DNA of 64,000 nucleotides from Branchiostoma belcheri (GCF_001625305.1 NW_017802392.1:774517-838516), one strand, 5' to 3'. Numbered from the stretch's first letter, positions 34,620 to 47,295 are shown. Program-made: numbers and translations. The notes: generated by a model not told the origin, from the letters alone.

Positions 34620-36315
34620 GACAATGGAAGGGATGGTTTGAGATTTTGAAACTGACGATGTAGAACGAGAATGAAACGACAGATTCTGTGCAGTACTGCG
34701 TTAACGAATCTGTATAAACTAAACTAAACCTTAAAGTTACTATCTAGAACACAGAAAGGCAGTTAGAGACTGTTCATTGCTGGAAACGCTGTTCTTTTTA
34801 CAACATCGGCGGATTGTTGCCTGTTTGTTGGTTTACGCTGGTGGTGTGTCTGGTTTTTGGCCGATTATATCAGGTTGGTAAAGGAACATAAATCGAGTTC
34901 TTACACAGACACAGTATATACGGCGTATCTGTGGTCTACCATATCTACCGTACCCCGGGCTGGCGAGAAGAAACAGACAGAAGACGGCTGGCTCTGTCCT
35001 TGGTGCTGAACTCACTGTCCGGGTGGATAGGTTCTGTTTATGTACTTACTTCATTGTTTTACTCCTACTTTCTTCTCATCCCTCTTTTAGAGTGAAGTAT
35101 AGATACGTTTACATACTGTCATACAACATGTATGAATTGTGCGATATCGATGTTTAATGTAGTAGACTGGTTTATTTATTTATTACAAGCATGTTTGCAG
35201 CCCTAATAACACCATATCTGGCGTACCGTGGGTCGAGCTACCAACATACCAAATATCATCACAATCCATAAAGACGTCCTGAAGTTATGCTGACTATAAA
35301 TGTGCGAAAACACAGACACACACACACGCACACACACAGAGAGAGAGAGACACACACACACAACATACACACACACATAAGCACACTCACATAAGCACAC
35401 ACAGACACACACACAGACATACACACAGGCATACACACAGACACGCCAAAACCATTACCTCCATTTTTCATGGAGGTAATAACCCCGAACTCTTCCTCTG
35501 CATGGAGATTACCTCACCCCCAGTTGCGTGATCAAGTGTCGACCATATTTGAAAAGAAACAGCTGGTGCTAATGAGCATGACTCAAATTTTTCGAATTTG
35601 TCTGGGCATGTAATCATAATGTAACATGTGATCCCCTTCACCAGACAACCCCTGAATTGACTTCCTTGATCGAGTATCGAAACTGAGACAAATTTGTTCC
35701 TCGTTTTAACCCACACATTATAGAAAAAGTAGGATCATTCGTCTTGGTCCAATGTCTTGGTAAAAGAATAGATGCTAATTTCATCAGTAAGGAGCTAATT
35801 AGCATACAGTAATTGATTTTTGAGAGGAACATCACACTGTCAATCATACAAATGAAGGTCATTTGCACATTTTTTAATGAAGCAAACACAAGGAAATGAG
35901 TGCGAAGAAAAGACGTTTATTTCATAGATAAACGAACTCGTGAGAAATGCGTAACTAGAAATGTACAAATTTTCAAAGCATGATTCATAATGTTTACTTT
36001 CACGAGATATAGCCTAATAAGCTACTGTCACTGCTCTGTTTATCCTTACTCAAACACATTAACATATATGGTGACCACCAGACCAACCCAACAGGGCGTC
36101 TGCTACAGCACCAGTTACCATGGTGACAGCTGTCCTGTCCAACGCATTGACCTTTATATTCGTTTGGAGAAGAAGAGGCAATAGAGCTAAAGCAACATGT
36201 TTGCCTCCTGAGACGGTAAACATAACTACGGCATCATCTAAAAGAGAAGCTGAGGGCTAAAACGTTACTGCACGTCTATAGACATTACAAAATGTCGGAT
36301 GGCGACTTGTGTCAG
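34620..36315. other. Intergenic with CA-rich microsatellite
   Basis: No exon chain was recognised. A compound (CA)n/(GA)n microsatellite occupies about 35310-35445; the long Cys/Val-rich frames over it are artefacts of that repeat. The remainder is unremarkable AT-rich sequence up to the stop codon of the F5/8C gene at 36316. Confidence 0.6.
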
Positions 36316-39300
36316 TCACAGCTCCATCTCAAACTCACAGCCGGAAGACACTTGAACCAGCTCGGGGCGAACCTGAAAGGGATCGGATGTAAAGTTATCA
36401 TGTTGCACGTATCATGTATCATGTAAAGGAAATATTTTGATTTTACTTCTAAGATTGAAGTATTGTTTTCGGTGGCGCTGGTTATTTGGAGATTGTCAGT
36501 GATATTATCCGCAGCAGTGAGTGGACGGAGATTAGGTATCAGTTGATTGGCAGGGTTGGACCAAGTATGCCCTGGATGGAAGAATGTGGTATGAGTTTGC
36601 AGAATACAACAACAACAACGACGAAAAGAATGTAATATTGCCCAAAGTGTAGTGATGAAGTGATGCTTACCTTGACTTTGCCGTTCTCTCTGTAGATGAC
36701 CAGGAATCTGATCTCCGACGCCTTCGTCAGGCATTGTCCGGAACAGCTGACCACAGGATCGGTGTCCGCACACTGAACATGGGTGTACCACTGAAACGCA
36801 CTCCGGCCCACCTAAAGGAATGATAGCTACGTATTAAAAAAGAAAGGCCGCTTGGAAAAGAAATCAAAGAAGCGAGTGAGTGAGTGAGTAGTGTGTGACA
36901 CTGAATGAGTAAATGAACGGCTGTCTGTGAGTGAGTGAGTGAGTGAGTGAGTGAGTGAGTGAGTGAGTGAGTGCGTGAGTAGATAGGAAAGTAACGCTAC
37001 AAACCGCTAGTATACTGACATTCTAAACGGCTAGCTGCTCTGGCATACTATTCAGTCTAAATGGCAAAGTCGTACCGAAGGACGTCCCTAACCGAAGCTA
37101 GGTACTCATTGTCACCCGGGTGAAGTGAGGGAAGTCGTGCAAAGTATCATTTCCAAGGGTACGTACAGAATCGTGGCCTGCCAGGGGGGTTGACCCCAGA
37201 AATCTATGGGTCCTGAGCCAAACACCTTCTAGTAATTAAGCATTACGCTACATGATGCCGCACGTATAAGATGTCTCTTACTTGCAGACTGTAAGGTTCC
37301 ATGCCCCCGGTTAGAAAACGGAGTTCCCGCGGCTGGCGATGGATCCTGCACGCCGGGGCCAGGGTCTGGGCCTTGTGTGTATCACGCTTCTGTTTGCCCT
37401 TAGGGTTCATAGCATGCTGAGGGAAAGGCGGAGCTTCGCCGTCGCTGAGCTTCGCTGAAAGTGGCATACATAACGATGAGTCTGTGTTAAGTTATCTCCA
37501 AAAGAAGAGTTCCACGATCTCATATCTTCGCCAAATGATGTTGACCCCTCCGGTTGACGATTTATAATTGATTTCGCAAATAAGAGCCTCATTTGCTGGG
37601 ATTATATCAGTTGATCATATTTTCCACCTAATGACAGCCTTATCTTAACAATTCTAGCACTCCCTCATAAATAATGCAAATGAGGTCATGATTTATATGT
37701 ACTATCCACACGTTCCTGTTCAGCATGATGGCTGACATGTCAAAAGTAAACAAAACAAAATTAATTTTCAGTTACCTAATGAGATTCCATAGAGGTTGAG
37801 TTCCCTGAGAAATGGCTGAAAGCCGCCCTTGTGGGTCCGAGTGACGACGAACCTCCAAAACCGCGCTGTTCCTTTGAACCTGCCGAACTCCTGTTTCCGT
37901 TTCGTCCCTCCCTTAACGTCATTATTGCACACGACATCCTCCCAGTTGTACGGACTTCCAAACTGCGACGTTTGCAACTTGAAGGCTGCAACGTCATGGT
38001 AGGTATCTCCGAAGTTGTTGAGTGCGATGCGGGTCAGAGTTGTGGGCGCTTTGAGGTCCAGTACGATGTTCCATCTGTTGTAGTTCCGCTTTACACCCCA
38101 TGGCCATGGGTTCCAGTAGGTCCCAGTGTTCCCATCCAAAGCTTTTGTGGCATAATATGACACGCCGTGTATAACCGTCGATCTCCATTTGCCGATGGTG
38201 GCGTCCACAACCCAGGACGGGTCTGGTATCAGCCATTCACCTGAGGGAGAGCAACACTTCAGTACAGCAAACTAGAATTCCACCAATACTTTCTCCAAAT
38301 GTTGTGTCGTCGTGTGACTACACAATCTTTATATTCACAGTCCATTATTCTAATCCAAAACATTTGAGTAGTTATTACCTTCGCCAAGAAGGTTTAAAAA
38401 TGTTTTCAGAGGCGTTCGTGTGTGTGTCTGTCTGTCTGTGTGTCTGCGGACACGATAACTTGAGAATGCTTAAATGGATTGTCTTGATACTTGGTAGGTA
38501 GGTAGGTCTTGTGATGAGACCTTAAAATAATTAGATTTTGGGCCCCCTGGCGGCTTGTTGTGGTACGGCAGCGGAACTTTCGGTTTTGATATCTCATGAT
38601 CTGGACGTGCTAGGGTCACGAAATGATGGTAGGTAGCTCTTGTGCTGGGGAAGAAGTGACGTAGATTTGGGCCTCCTAGCGGCTTGCTCTGGAACTGCAG
38701 GGACATTTCTTTAGAAATATTTAAAAGAGGATAACTCAAGAACAGTTTGACGGATCGTCCTGATTTTTAGTATGTAGGTAGCTTAAGTGACGCTTGACAT
38801 AATTATGCAAATATGGATGTAATTTGCATAATTTATGAAGAAATCCTTTAAATCAGCTGCATTACATAACAGGACTATTTAAGCTTGTGACATATGTAAT
38901 TCAGAACAAGAGAAACACAGGCAGATATTGATTATGTAAATTAGCACTTAATTTACAAAATTAAGGAGAAAATGTTATAATGCCATAATGATAGCTGACT
39001 GGAATTTCATACTTGGGGTATTTGAAAGTTAAGTGAAGGTGAACATAATTAAACATAACTTTTTCAAATAAGGACTACATTTGCATAATCTATGAGGAAA
39101 TGATAGAATGGCTTTCTTGGTTAAAATAAAGCTGTCTTTCAGCCGGAAAGCCACGTACTGAATCGAACGCTTTTCGAACGAGTTTTCTTTGCAGAGGATA
39201 TCACTCCGCCGTCCAAAGCAACGCCGTTGCTAAGGACAACATTTTCGCGTGCGGCGGGCTGAAATTTCATCCGAGTTGTTTACAGCCGATTACATCACCA

Positions 39301-42300
39301 GTTTCGGCCTCTGCGTCAAGATGGCGGTACGTATCAGACGTGTATATCATGTGCTCTCCGTAGTATTCATATTTGAGGGGCATTCTGTCAGTTTTAGTGT
39401 AGTTTTTTGGTCAAATACGGTGCACAGTGAAATGAACAAAATGGCCGCCTTAGACTGATCTGAATTTTCGTCTCAGTTGAATTTGGGGGAAACCCGTTTC
39501 GCCCTCGATTTTGCATATGACGATATGTGGATAAAATGTCTTGAACCTTTGGCTATCTCCCATTATGTATATCCTGTTGGTGCGAAGTCTGGATAGGTTT
39601 GCAATTCAATGCCAACTAGTGTCCCTTTTTCGGCAATTTTATGGCTAAAACTCATAGTTTGTCGTCTGATTTCATTTCGATCAATGTTGAATAATTTGCG
39701 TATATGTGCTTCATTTCTTGTAAACATCATGTTCGTGGTAAAATCATTTCCGATGAACAAATCTAGTCTAAGTTTAGACCCAGATTCTTAGTCGTTAGAT
39801 CTTTACAAGGACAGATTCAATTCTAAATTTTGTTAACATTGTAGTTGAATCTAATGGATCACGAACTTCGTTAAAAAATTCATCCCTTCTGTGTGTGTTT
39901 GTGCAAAAAATTCCCGCCAACTTTATCACGTGATGTCTGGTTGCCATACAAGAACAACAAAGCTGCATGATCACTGCAAATTGTTACAATGTCTTACGTA
40001 GTGTCTAAAGAGAAACATGCCTGTTCCTTCTATCTAGTGATTGATGATAAAAACAGTGCACAATATACATGTTTAGGCAGCTTGTGACATAGTTACGTAA
40101 AATTATAATAAATGGTTAAGCATGTATATCATTGATTATCAAAATAAAGTTAACATTCATTTTAATATTGAATTGAGAAAAAGGTGTGAAGGGCTTTTAT
40201 TTCTGTTTCAGATCATCCTAGGCTTCACAGACTAGATTGGTAAGTATCTGGCAAACCAAGGCGGTTTAAAAGTTTAAACCGCCTTGGGCAAATCATGTCA
40301 CCCTCTCTCCTGGCATTTTTAGAAAATTATTACTAAAATTTGAAGAAGGACAAGGCCAAAGTGGGACTGTGCTCAAGTTACAGTCACTTACATTAACACT
40401 AAACAAGTACAACCAATACAAATATATAACTAAAAATAGAAGTGAGAACAAAAGTGTGCAGAAATATTCAAGAAGACCCTAGCCCCCAAAATTTACCTCA
40501 AGTACCCTTGCATCAGGTTTCTTGTAAGGTTGGAGAACTGTTTTTGAAAGTAAACCAATACTTCTTGTGAATGATGTTTATGTAGAAGTGTTAACAAGTT
40601 AAAGAAAGGATTTGAATGTAAAAGTCAAAGTAATGTACTGATTATGACACATTCCTCTGTGGTTGGACTCTTAAATGATTTAGGAAACTTTATTTTGGTT
40701 CACAAAAGTTCTAACACCAAACATAGTTTAATTTTATACTATAGATATTGTGATATTATAGAATCACTTCAATTGGCAAGAGGTAACTCTCAAAAATATG
40801 ATCAAGAGATGAAGTCTTTTCAGTCTAGTTTTGCTTCTTTGCTAAATGATTTAAAGGATAGTATCAATTATGGCCCCTTGTCTTCCTTTTTTATATATGC
40901 ATACTGTTATTCATGAAGAATCCTCCAAATTTATTGATAAATTCCAACCTCCTTGCTTTGCATGAAATTGTTAACCTGCATGAACCTGCATAAAACTAAC
41001 TGCAGCCTCCATGCATAAACCACATTTCTAACGAAGCAAATCCTGTCTGGAATTTTATTGTTGTGTTAACTAAAAACTATGCAAAAGTATGAAATTTGTT
41101 TTTCTGATTTTGAAACTTTGGACATTACTTTGCCTTTCTTAATGATGAGACAAGCCATGGTAGCTCTAAGTTTTTGAGGTGACTTTTTCACTACACTTAT
41201 TTTCTTTATTGTCTCTGACCTCCAGTGTAGTTATCCTTTTCAAATGATAAAGTCTGAGTTGATTTATTCCTATAGCCAATATACTGATTTAATGCAACTC
41301 GCCTAGGTGAGATTTATTTCAGTGATTCCCATAACACATTTATTTCTGGGGTTTTGGATAAATTGACTTTGGAAGATAGTTTCCATAATTTGACAAAATG
41401 TTCTTTAACTCCAATACTATTGACAATAGACAACATAAATAGTGGTAGCCCCCATGCAGCTGTCACTGGAATTAAGTCCCTGTGGGTGGAATGGGACTTT
41501 TATACAAGCTGTACAGCCCAAACCTTAATTACTTATTTCTTCTGTGCCAACTTCAACATTTTATTCTGAATGGTTTAATTTACTCCATATTGATCAAAAT
41601 CAGGAAATTCATGATGATATAATATTCTGATTCAGAAAAGACTTTTTTATGGTGAGGATTAGGCTGTTAATGTCATAAATGACATTTACATTGAATAACA
41701 TTTCAGATTCAGAATTCTCTGATGTTGATTTACGAGTGAATTGTGTTTGTTGTCATATCTTACTAACAATTTTTTCTTATTCTTCCATCTTTCAGGTGAA
41801 AGCCACACCCAACAGGATTGTCACCAGCAGGATACCAGGATGTTATACTTAGCTTGAGATTATAAATATAAGATGTATTAGTAGTAAGTATGTATTGAGA
41901 TCTTTATTTCCATCTATTCTGTTTATTGTAATCTGAATACAATTTGGGATCATATTTGATAGTCGATTCAGCATTCAATGTCTACCGATACTTTCGAACA
42001 TGTGTTAAGGTTCCGGGTCGGAGTTTAATTCTGACCAGGGTTCCAAATAGTGCGCAGTAAATCGCCGGATCTGCGAGGTTGTCACGCCAGGTTTGACTCC
42101 CCATAGCCCGGCGATCGCTGTAGATTTTCAACTAAGTTTTGAATTGATCAAAAAGCCTTGGGAATCGGGATTGTAGTGTTTTTCGGCGCGGTGAAGTTGG
42201 ACGGCCAGCGAAGCGTTTTTGGTATTAGTCCGCGAGCAAGGGTGATGCGGTTTGTCGCCTGATGACCCAAATAGCTGCGTTCTATGTGGAATTTCTAGGG

Positions 42301-45300
42301 GTTCGCGTCACCGGATTTTGCGGAAAACTTCGCAACAACCTATATTTTTTTTCTGTTTTTCAGAAACAGAAAGTAGTAAGCTATTTCAGCATATAAGCCG
42401 TTAGCCTGGGAAAATTCGTTTTTTTCCAAGCAGGTCCGTTGAAAAAACTGCAAAAAAACTACATTTTTCGTATCCAAAATTTACGTTTAACTACAGTTTC
42501 TACCCAAATTATAGAGTCGACGGACAATAACCAAAATTGTATCCAAAGCCGGCTGGAAACCTTCGTTGACTGATGTAATGAGATTTCCCGGCGTACTTTT
42601 TTGGGCGGAGTTATAGCCCTTCGGTCTGAGGGTGTCCGCCGGATCCAAAATCGTGAAAAAAAACTCCGGTCCGAGACCTTAAGTAATATATGTAATGTAC
42701 TGTAAAAGATGTACTATGTATACATGTAATGATCCCAAGTATTTGGTATCCCAGTCCACAACAAAATGTACTACTTTGTTTTTTTTGTTTGTTTGGTAAT
42801 GAGATAAAGGTTGAAGCAATGTTAATGGCTCTTGGGTAATTTGGTGTATAATTGTTGGGATGTATGTGAGAGAGATATGTTTAGTGATTTGACAACACCC
42901 AGCACTTTTAGAAATAAGCAAATGCTCCTGTGTAAAACTTGGGACGTGTGGACCTGTTATCTTATTATACTAGCAGTAAGCAGTACACATGGACTATACA
43001 ATGTAGATTGGATAACAGATCCAGGATAAACCTACCCATAATCACAGCATGCATGTTGCACTGTCCTGACTAGGTACCAGAAGCGTTGGGTTATGTCCAT
43101 AGGCTACTTTTTTTACTGGGCCAGCAGGTCGATAAATGGCAGTGGCAGCCGCCACCAGCCATTGGCTGCCTGGCTCCCACTTTATAATGCGTTGCCTGGC
43201 ATCACCAATAAATGAAACTTTTCTGAAGTAAGTGCTTAAACCCAGCGCCATTCAAATCGAGAAAAACGGATACAATTATCATTCTTTGAATTCTCCCCAA
43301 TCATGTATCAATGTTTGAGGTATTCTAGTTCTAATGGTCCGCTTGCTCTAATTAGATGTGCGTTTTTCAAAGGTCAGGAAGCTACGAGAGTATAATGTTT
43401 CCTCACGTTTAGGCAGACGCTGGTTTCAAGTTTTCAGACAGGCCGTATCTATCAAGGGACCACAAACATATATTCTGCGTGCAAAATAAAAGAGCCTGTT
43501 TAGATATAAGATGAATTAACACCCAGTGTAGTCTAACTAAAAGTAGTTTAGACGTAGGTCGACAATAATTTAAATCTAGCGATATATGGTCATGTATAGG
43601 AGAGGAGCGCGCTCCGTAGAACACACGTAGCTCGCCGGCCGCGGCGCCAGGGATGCGCGTTCTATTTGGGGAAAAATTCTGCTTTTTCCCGTAACATGGC
43701 CTCACGGAATTTCGGGGGAAACCCGTTTCTGCCTCGAAAACAAATATAAGTCAAATACCATCAGAAAGTTTACGATTTGCTCTTTCTAATCCAACAAATT
43801 TCCTGTTGGTGCGAAATCTGCATCAAGGCGAAAATACACGGGGAAATTGCACTAAAATTACCTGCCTGCTCCCGTAACATGGCCTCACCGAATTTGGGGG
43901 GAAACCCGTTTCGCCCTCGAAACCGTCTATAAGTCAAATACCATCAGAAAGATTAAGATTTGCTCTTTCTCACCCAACAAATTTCCTGTTGGTGCGAAAT
44001 CTGCATCAAGGTGAAAATACACGGGGAAATTGCACTAAAACTAGAAAGGCCAACATTTGCTTCGGAGCAAATGTAATATTTCACTCCATCTCCCTCCCCA
44101 TACAAAAATAGAAGATTCTGAATAAATCATACTGCAATTATACAAGGACAAGCTTTTTGAATCTCGACAGATATTTACAAAAATGGCACTTGGCCATTAT
44201 CTCCCTTTTTTTACAAAGATACAACGACAAGCACTTTAAATCTCGACAGCTTTACTTTACACTTATCTCAATTTCAAAGTTATATATTGCAGGTATCTAA
44301 ATACTACTAATGACGAAATTGCAACTACTACTAACGGTAGCAAAATTTTCACGGTCTGAGAAACATGGACATGTTCACGGAACTATATATTTACGGTGGT
44401 GACAGTTGCAGGAAAAAGAAAGTCCAGGAATTATTTCCTAACTGTAAAGATAAGTTCACGGTACAGAGGTGACAGTGAAAACCGTGAACATTGACCTCCC
44501 GCTTGCGTTACGTTGCGGTACAGTGAAAAAAAATCGGGAATTACAGTAATCAATTTACAGAGTATGTTTGCTTAGTTTCCAGATGTTTTGTATGATTGTC
44601 GTAAACTTAGTTTTAAATTAACGAAAACCGATGCGCGCACAGATGCCATCCATACAATCAAATCAACATGGCCTTATTAACAATCACATAAACTATGAAG
44701 CCATACATTGAATAAGCTATACATATAATATGATTATCATAACCTTTTTTTTAAAATCATGCCAGTGAGCTAATTGCATGTACAGAGTGAAAGAAAGTAA
44801 AGTAAGTAAAGCAGTAGAATTTCTGTACTAAGCTATGATAGTACTCCATATGATTCGTCCTCATCGTCATCATTCAATGTGGTCTATCTCTTGCTACTAG
44901 TGACTGGTAATACCTCTGTAGATTCTTCACACTGGCAGAGTGCCGTACTCCTTCTCTCTTGTCAGCTCCATACTTTTGTGACAACATCAAAGTGATTTTG
45001 GTTTGTATGTTGGAAAAATACAAAAGACTAACATTCTAAGTTATTGACATTCTTGAGTAAGAACAATCAGTTTTTGAATGTTAAAAGCAAAACAACGAAA
45101 ATCAAAAAAAATGTTGAAATTGTTAAAATGCAGGATTGTTAAAATTGTTAAAACTGATAAAATTGTTAAAACTGATAAAATTGTTAAAAATGATAAAATT
45201 GTTAAAAATGTTAATATCCGATGCACTGGGGTTCGGAACTTCACAATTTCTGGGATTGCCGCCTGGCGCGTTACCAACCGAGCTAACTCGGTGCGATACA

Positions 45301-47021
45301 CATCACTCACTGCATTGTATTTCATATAAAGTAAACAGCATGGCGGTATCGATCGCCTCAAGCCACCAAGACTTTCAACTATTAACTACGGGGTTTCCTT
45401 CTTTATCAGGTTTGCTTTTGAACCACCTTGATGTTACTTAACTATCAACCCGGCTAGCAGAAGCCGCCGGCTCCTTTGATATTACAGCCGCTCCCTGTCC
45501 AATCTTCGAAAACTATCGGGCATGCAAGCCCTCGACGCTCGCCAGGAAACCGTCTCGCGATGTTCTCAGCAACAACAAACGAACGCCTGTGCACTCTACA
45601 ATTTTGGTGATTCTTCGGAGATCAATAACAGAACCTAGATAATACTAGTTGGTAAAGATTGCGGAAAATTGTTGATACCGTGACGCTCGAGTAACTTTTT
45701 TGTTTACACGCCGGGCGCAGGTCATTGACCTCCAACTTGCGTTGTTCCAACAGAGAAGAGCAAAATGTCTGGCTCCCGCAGAACGTACCGCACTCTCCCG
45801 CTGGACGTACCGCACTCTCCCGCAGAACGTATCGCACTCTCCCGGAGGACGTCCCGCACTCTCCCGAGGGAAGTCCCGCACAGCGTCCTGCACTCTCCCG
45901 CAGAACGTCCCTCGAAAATTGATGCGTATTTCGTGGCCTGTGCTGTACCTACCAAAACACTTGAGTTCATACTGTCAAAATGGAATGGCTTTGAACAGGT
46001 GTTAATTGAGTTAATCCAATCAAATCCAACAGCCAATCAGCAAGAAGAATAGATTGGTCTGCGTCAGGTTCATGCTTGCATGCCCATATATGGTCATGCC
46101 GCCGAATTTCTTTCTTATTACGTCACGCGCGTACGCCCCCACAGTACTTTCCTATGGGGACCGCTAAAAAAGCAAATTAAACGATTGTAAAAGCTTGTAT
46201 CAAAAAAATTTAAAAAACGCCTAGGGGTATTTACCCACTCTACCTCTATACGAAATTTCTGGTCATTTCGCCCAAAAATGAAGGAGTTGAATCAATTTAA
46301 AGAAGTGGCAGGAGGAGGAGAAGAAGAAGAAGAAGAATCATCAGTAAAAACAGTATTTCACTCCATACTGAGGTATGGAGTGAAATAATTACCTAATTTT
46401 AGGTCTTGATATCAAAAGGAGAAAGGTACATTCTCGGCTAAAAAATTCATGTGGAGCAAATAAAGAAGTCTAAATATTATAAATAAGTTACAATAAGGAA
46501 GTTATTTGATTGTATAATCTAGCGGTAAGCTTTCTTGTGAGGCGTGTCGACGCCCGGAGCCGTGGAACTACTTTCTCTCGCGGAAGGAAAAGAGAAACGC
46601 ATAGAACTCTCGACGTGGCTTTCCGGCTGCTTTTGGTGGAGAATATGATCAACTGATATAATTCATGCAAATGAGGATCCTATTGCATAATCAGGAGGGA
46701 TAATCTTTACTTTGTCAGTCAAAAAGCTTAAAATCATTTGGCGAAGGTATGAGATCGTGGAACTATAGTTTTGAGACTTATATTGAGGTGAAAATTGAAG
46801 GAAAAAATACCTCCAGCAACTTCTGGTTCCTCCACTAGAAAAGCCCACTGGTTCCTCTTAAACAGTCGTAAGGCACTGTCGGGGTCTTCCTCGGCGAGCT
46901 TACACGACAGCGACCTCGAGTTGTTCCGGCAAAAGTCGGTCTGCTCCCCTCTCTTCACGTGCTTCCCCTCGGTCGGGGTCACAGCAAGCACACTCAGAGT
47001 CACAAGGATCCAGACGTTCAT
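36316..47021 (-). CDS. Secreted F5/8 type C (discoidin) protein with cysteine-bearing C-terminus
   Basis: Five coding exons on the minus strand: 47021-46811, 38240-37776, 37454-37282, 36811-36671, 36372-36316. All are AG..GT and in phase, giving 348 codons. Residues 1-19 (MNVWILVTLSVLAVTPTEG) form a signal peptide. Exon 2 encodes one F5/8C domain: GEWLIPDPSWVVDATIG, KALDGNTGTYWNPW, WNIVLDLKAPTTLTRIALNN, WRFVVTRTHKGG. Next comes KQKR (about residues 246-249), a possible convertase site. The last 99 residues have Cys at CRIH, VQCAD, VSCSGQC and SSGCEF, faintly resembling a cystine-knot ligand. An upstream untranslated exon may end at 47295. The 8.6 kb first intron is large but the phase match (G|GT) supports the join; the alternative is that the signal-peptide exon belongs to a separate gene. 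Confidence 0.75.
36895..36980. repeat. (GAGT)n microsatellite
   Basis: A run of GAGT/GTGA units with a few interruptions, in the last intron region of the F5/8C gene. Similar runs lie at 31199-31223 and 58930-58966. Confidence 0.95.
37105..37185 (-). mobile_element. SINE fragment
   Basis: CACCCGGGTGAAGTGAGGGA and 'tttccaagggtac' resemble the tail and core of the SINE at 48005-48165. Short and diverged. Confidence 0.4.
38385..38720 (+). repeat. Dispersed repeat with CTGT-rich core
   Basis: It starts with the small hairpin CCTTCGCCAAGAAGG and continues with GCGTTCGTGTGTGTGTCTGT and 'ggacacgataacttgaga', then an internal near-repeat of 'ggtaggtaggt...tagattttgggc..cctggcggctt' about 120-130 bp later. 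It looks like a non-coding interspersed element; the ends are not defined. It lies in the large first intron of the F5/8C gene. Confidence 0.5.
39316..41862 (+). other. Possible short spliced transcript with YY1-type start
   Basis: CAAGATGGCG|GTACGT at 39317-39328 combines a YY1-like promoter element, a start codon and a donor. Candidate downstream exons are 40212-40240 (TTTCAG|ATCATCCTAGG..ATTG|GTAAGT) and 41797 onward (CTTTCAG|GTGAAAGCC), which ends in AT-rich 3' UTR-like sequence. Spliced, the first frame would be only MAIILGFTD. It could be a small-ORF or non-coding transcript nested antisense in the F5/8C intron. Not recognised, and weak evidence. Confidence 0.3.
42009..42678 (+). mobile_element. 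TTAA-flanked MITE, 670 bp, complete
   Basis: The ends GGTTCCGGGTCGGAGTTTAA and the inverted AAACTCCGGTCCGAGACC are terminal inverted repeats. TTAA flanks both sides (42005-42008, 42679-42682). The end sequences match the element at 12990-13639 and the 57.45 kb fragment, including 'gcgcagtaaatcgccgg', though the interior is largely different. The target points to piggyBac-like or Sola3-like mobilisation. It lies in the F5/8C gene's first intron. Confidence 0.8.
43688..44040. repeat. Two-copy 183-bp tandem repeat
   Basis: Units starting CCCGTAACATGGCCTCAC at 43688 and 43871 share 'gggggaaacccgtttc', 'aagtcaaataccatcagaaa' and 'tcctgttggtgcgaaatctg'. A third, partial relative lies at about 39480-39600 with the same order of landmarks. 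Confidence 0.85.
44053..44074. repeat. Hairpin with 9-bp arms and TCGG loop
   Basis: ACATTTGCT TCGG AGCAAATGT is a perfect palindrome around a tetraloop. It is followed by 'aatatttcactccat', the same words that form the hairpin at 46354-46387. Confidence 0.8.
45100..45215. repeat. AT-rich TTGTTAAAA/GATAAAA repeat
   Basis: Tandem TTGTTAAAACTGATAAAA-like units of about 18 bp. The Lys/Ile/Val-rich frames over it are produced by the repeat. Confidence 0.85.
45783..45912. repeat. 22-bp GC-rich minisatellite
   Basis: Units of GCACTCTCCCGCNGNACGTA with two trailing bases occur five to six times, with one longer unit. The period is not a multiple of three, so the same peptide words appear in three frames. 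GC-rich against an AT-rich background. It lies in the first intron of the F5/8C gene. Confidence 0.85.
46311..46387. repeat. GAA-rich microsatellite followed by a 15-bp-arm hairpin
   Basis: A (GGA/GAA)n run at 46311-46337 is followed by TATTTCACTCCATAC, loop TGAG, and the exact inverse (46354-46387). Confidence 0.9.
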
Positions 47022-47295
47022 GTTCAGGCCCTGCGGAGAAAAGTGGTATTTCAAATGTTATCTACTGAAAACCGGATTAGACTCCACTTGAGTGGGACCC
47101 AGTCTTGTTGATCACAACATTCTTTTTGCTAACCTTTAATCTTGCTAAAATTAATGGTCATTTTCTTGATCCATTGTATTTATCAAGGTAAAAGAGTTAA
47201 GTCGCTCAACGGTTGCCACCTTAACAATGAAAAAGTGAAAACGAAGACTATTAATACAAATAATACAACAGGAATATAAAGTTCAAGTCTTTACC

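Noticed and set aside
35203..35471. Cys/Val-rich frames over the CA repeat
   Set aside because: Translation of a dinucleotide repeat; no gene.
40644..40916. 90-codon plus frame with MKSFQSSFASLLNDLKDS
   Set aside because: Looks mildly protein-like, but AT-rich, isolated, without splice sites or recognised family.
45622..46052. Several overlapping 65-104 codon frames on both strands with RTYRTLP / PHSPAER words
   Set aside because: Explained by the 22-bp minisatellite, which is open in several frames; no splice signals or known domain.
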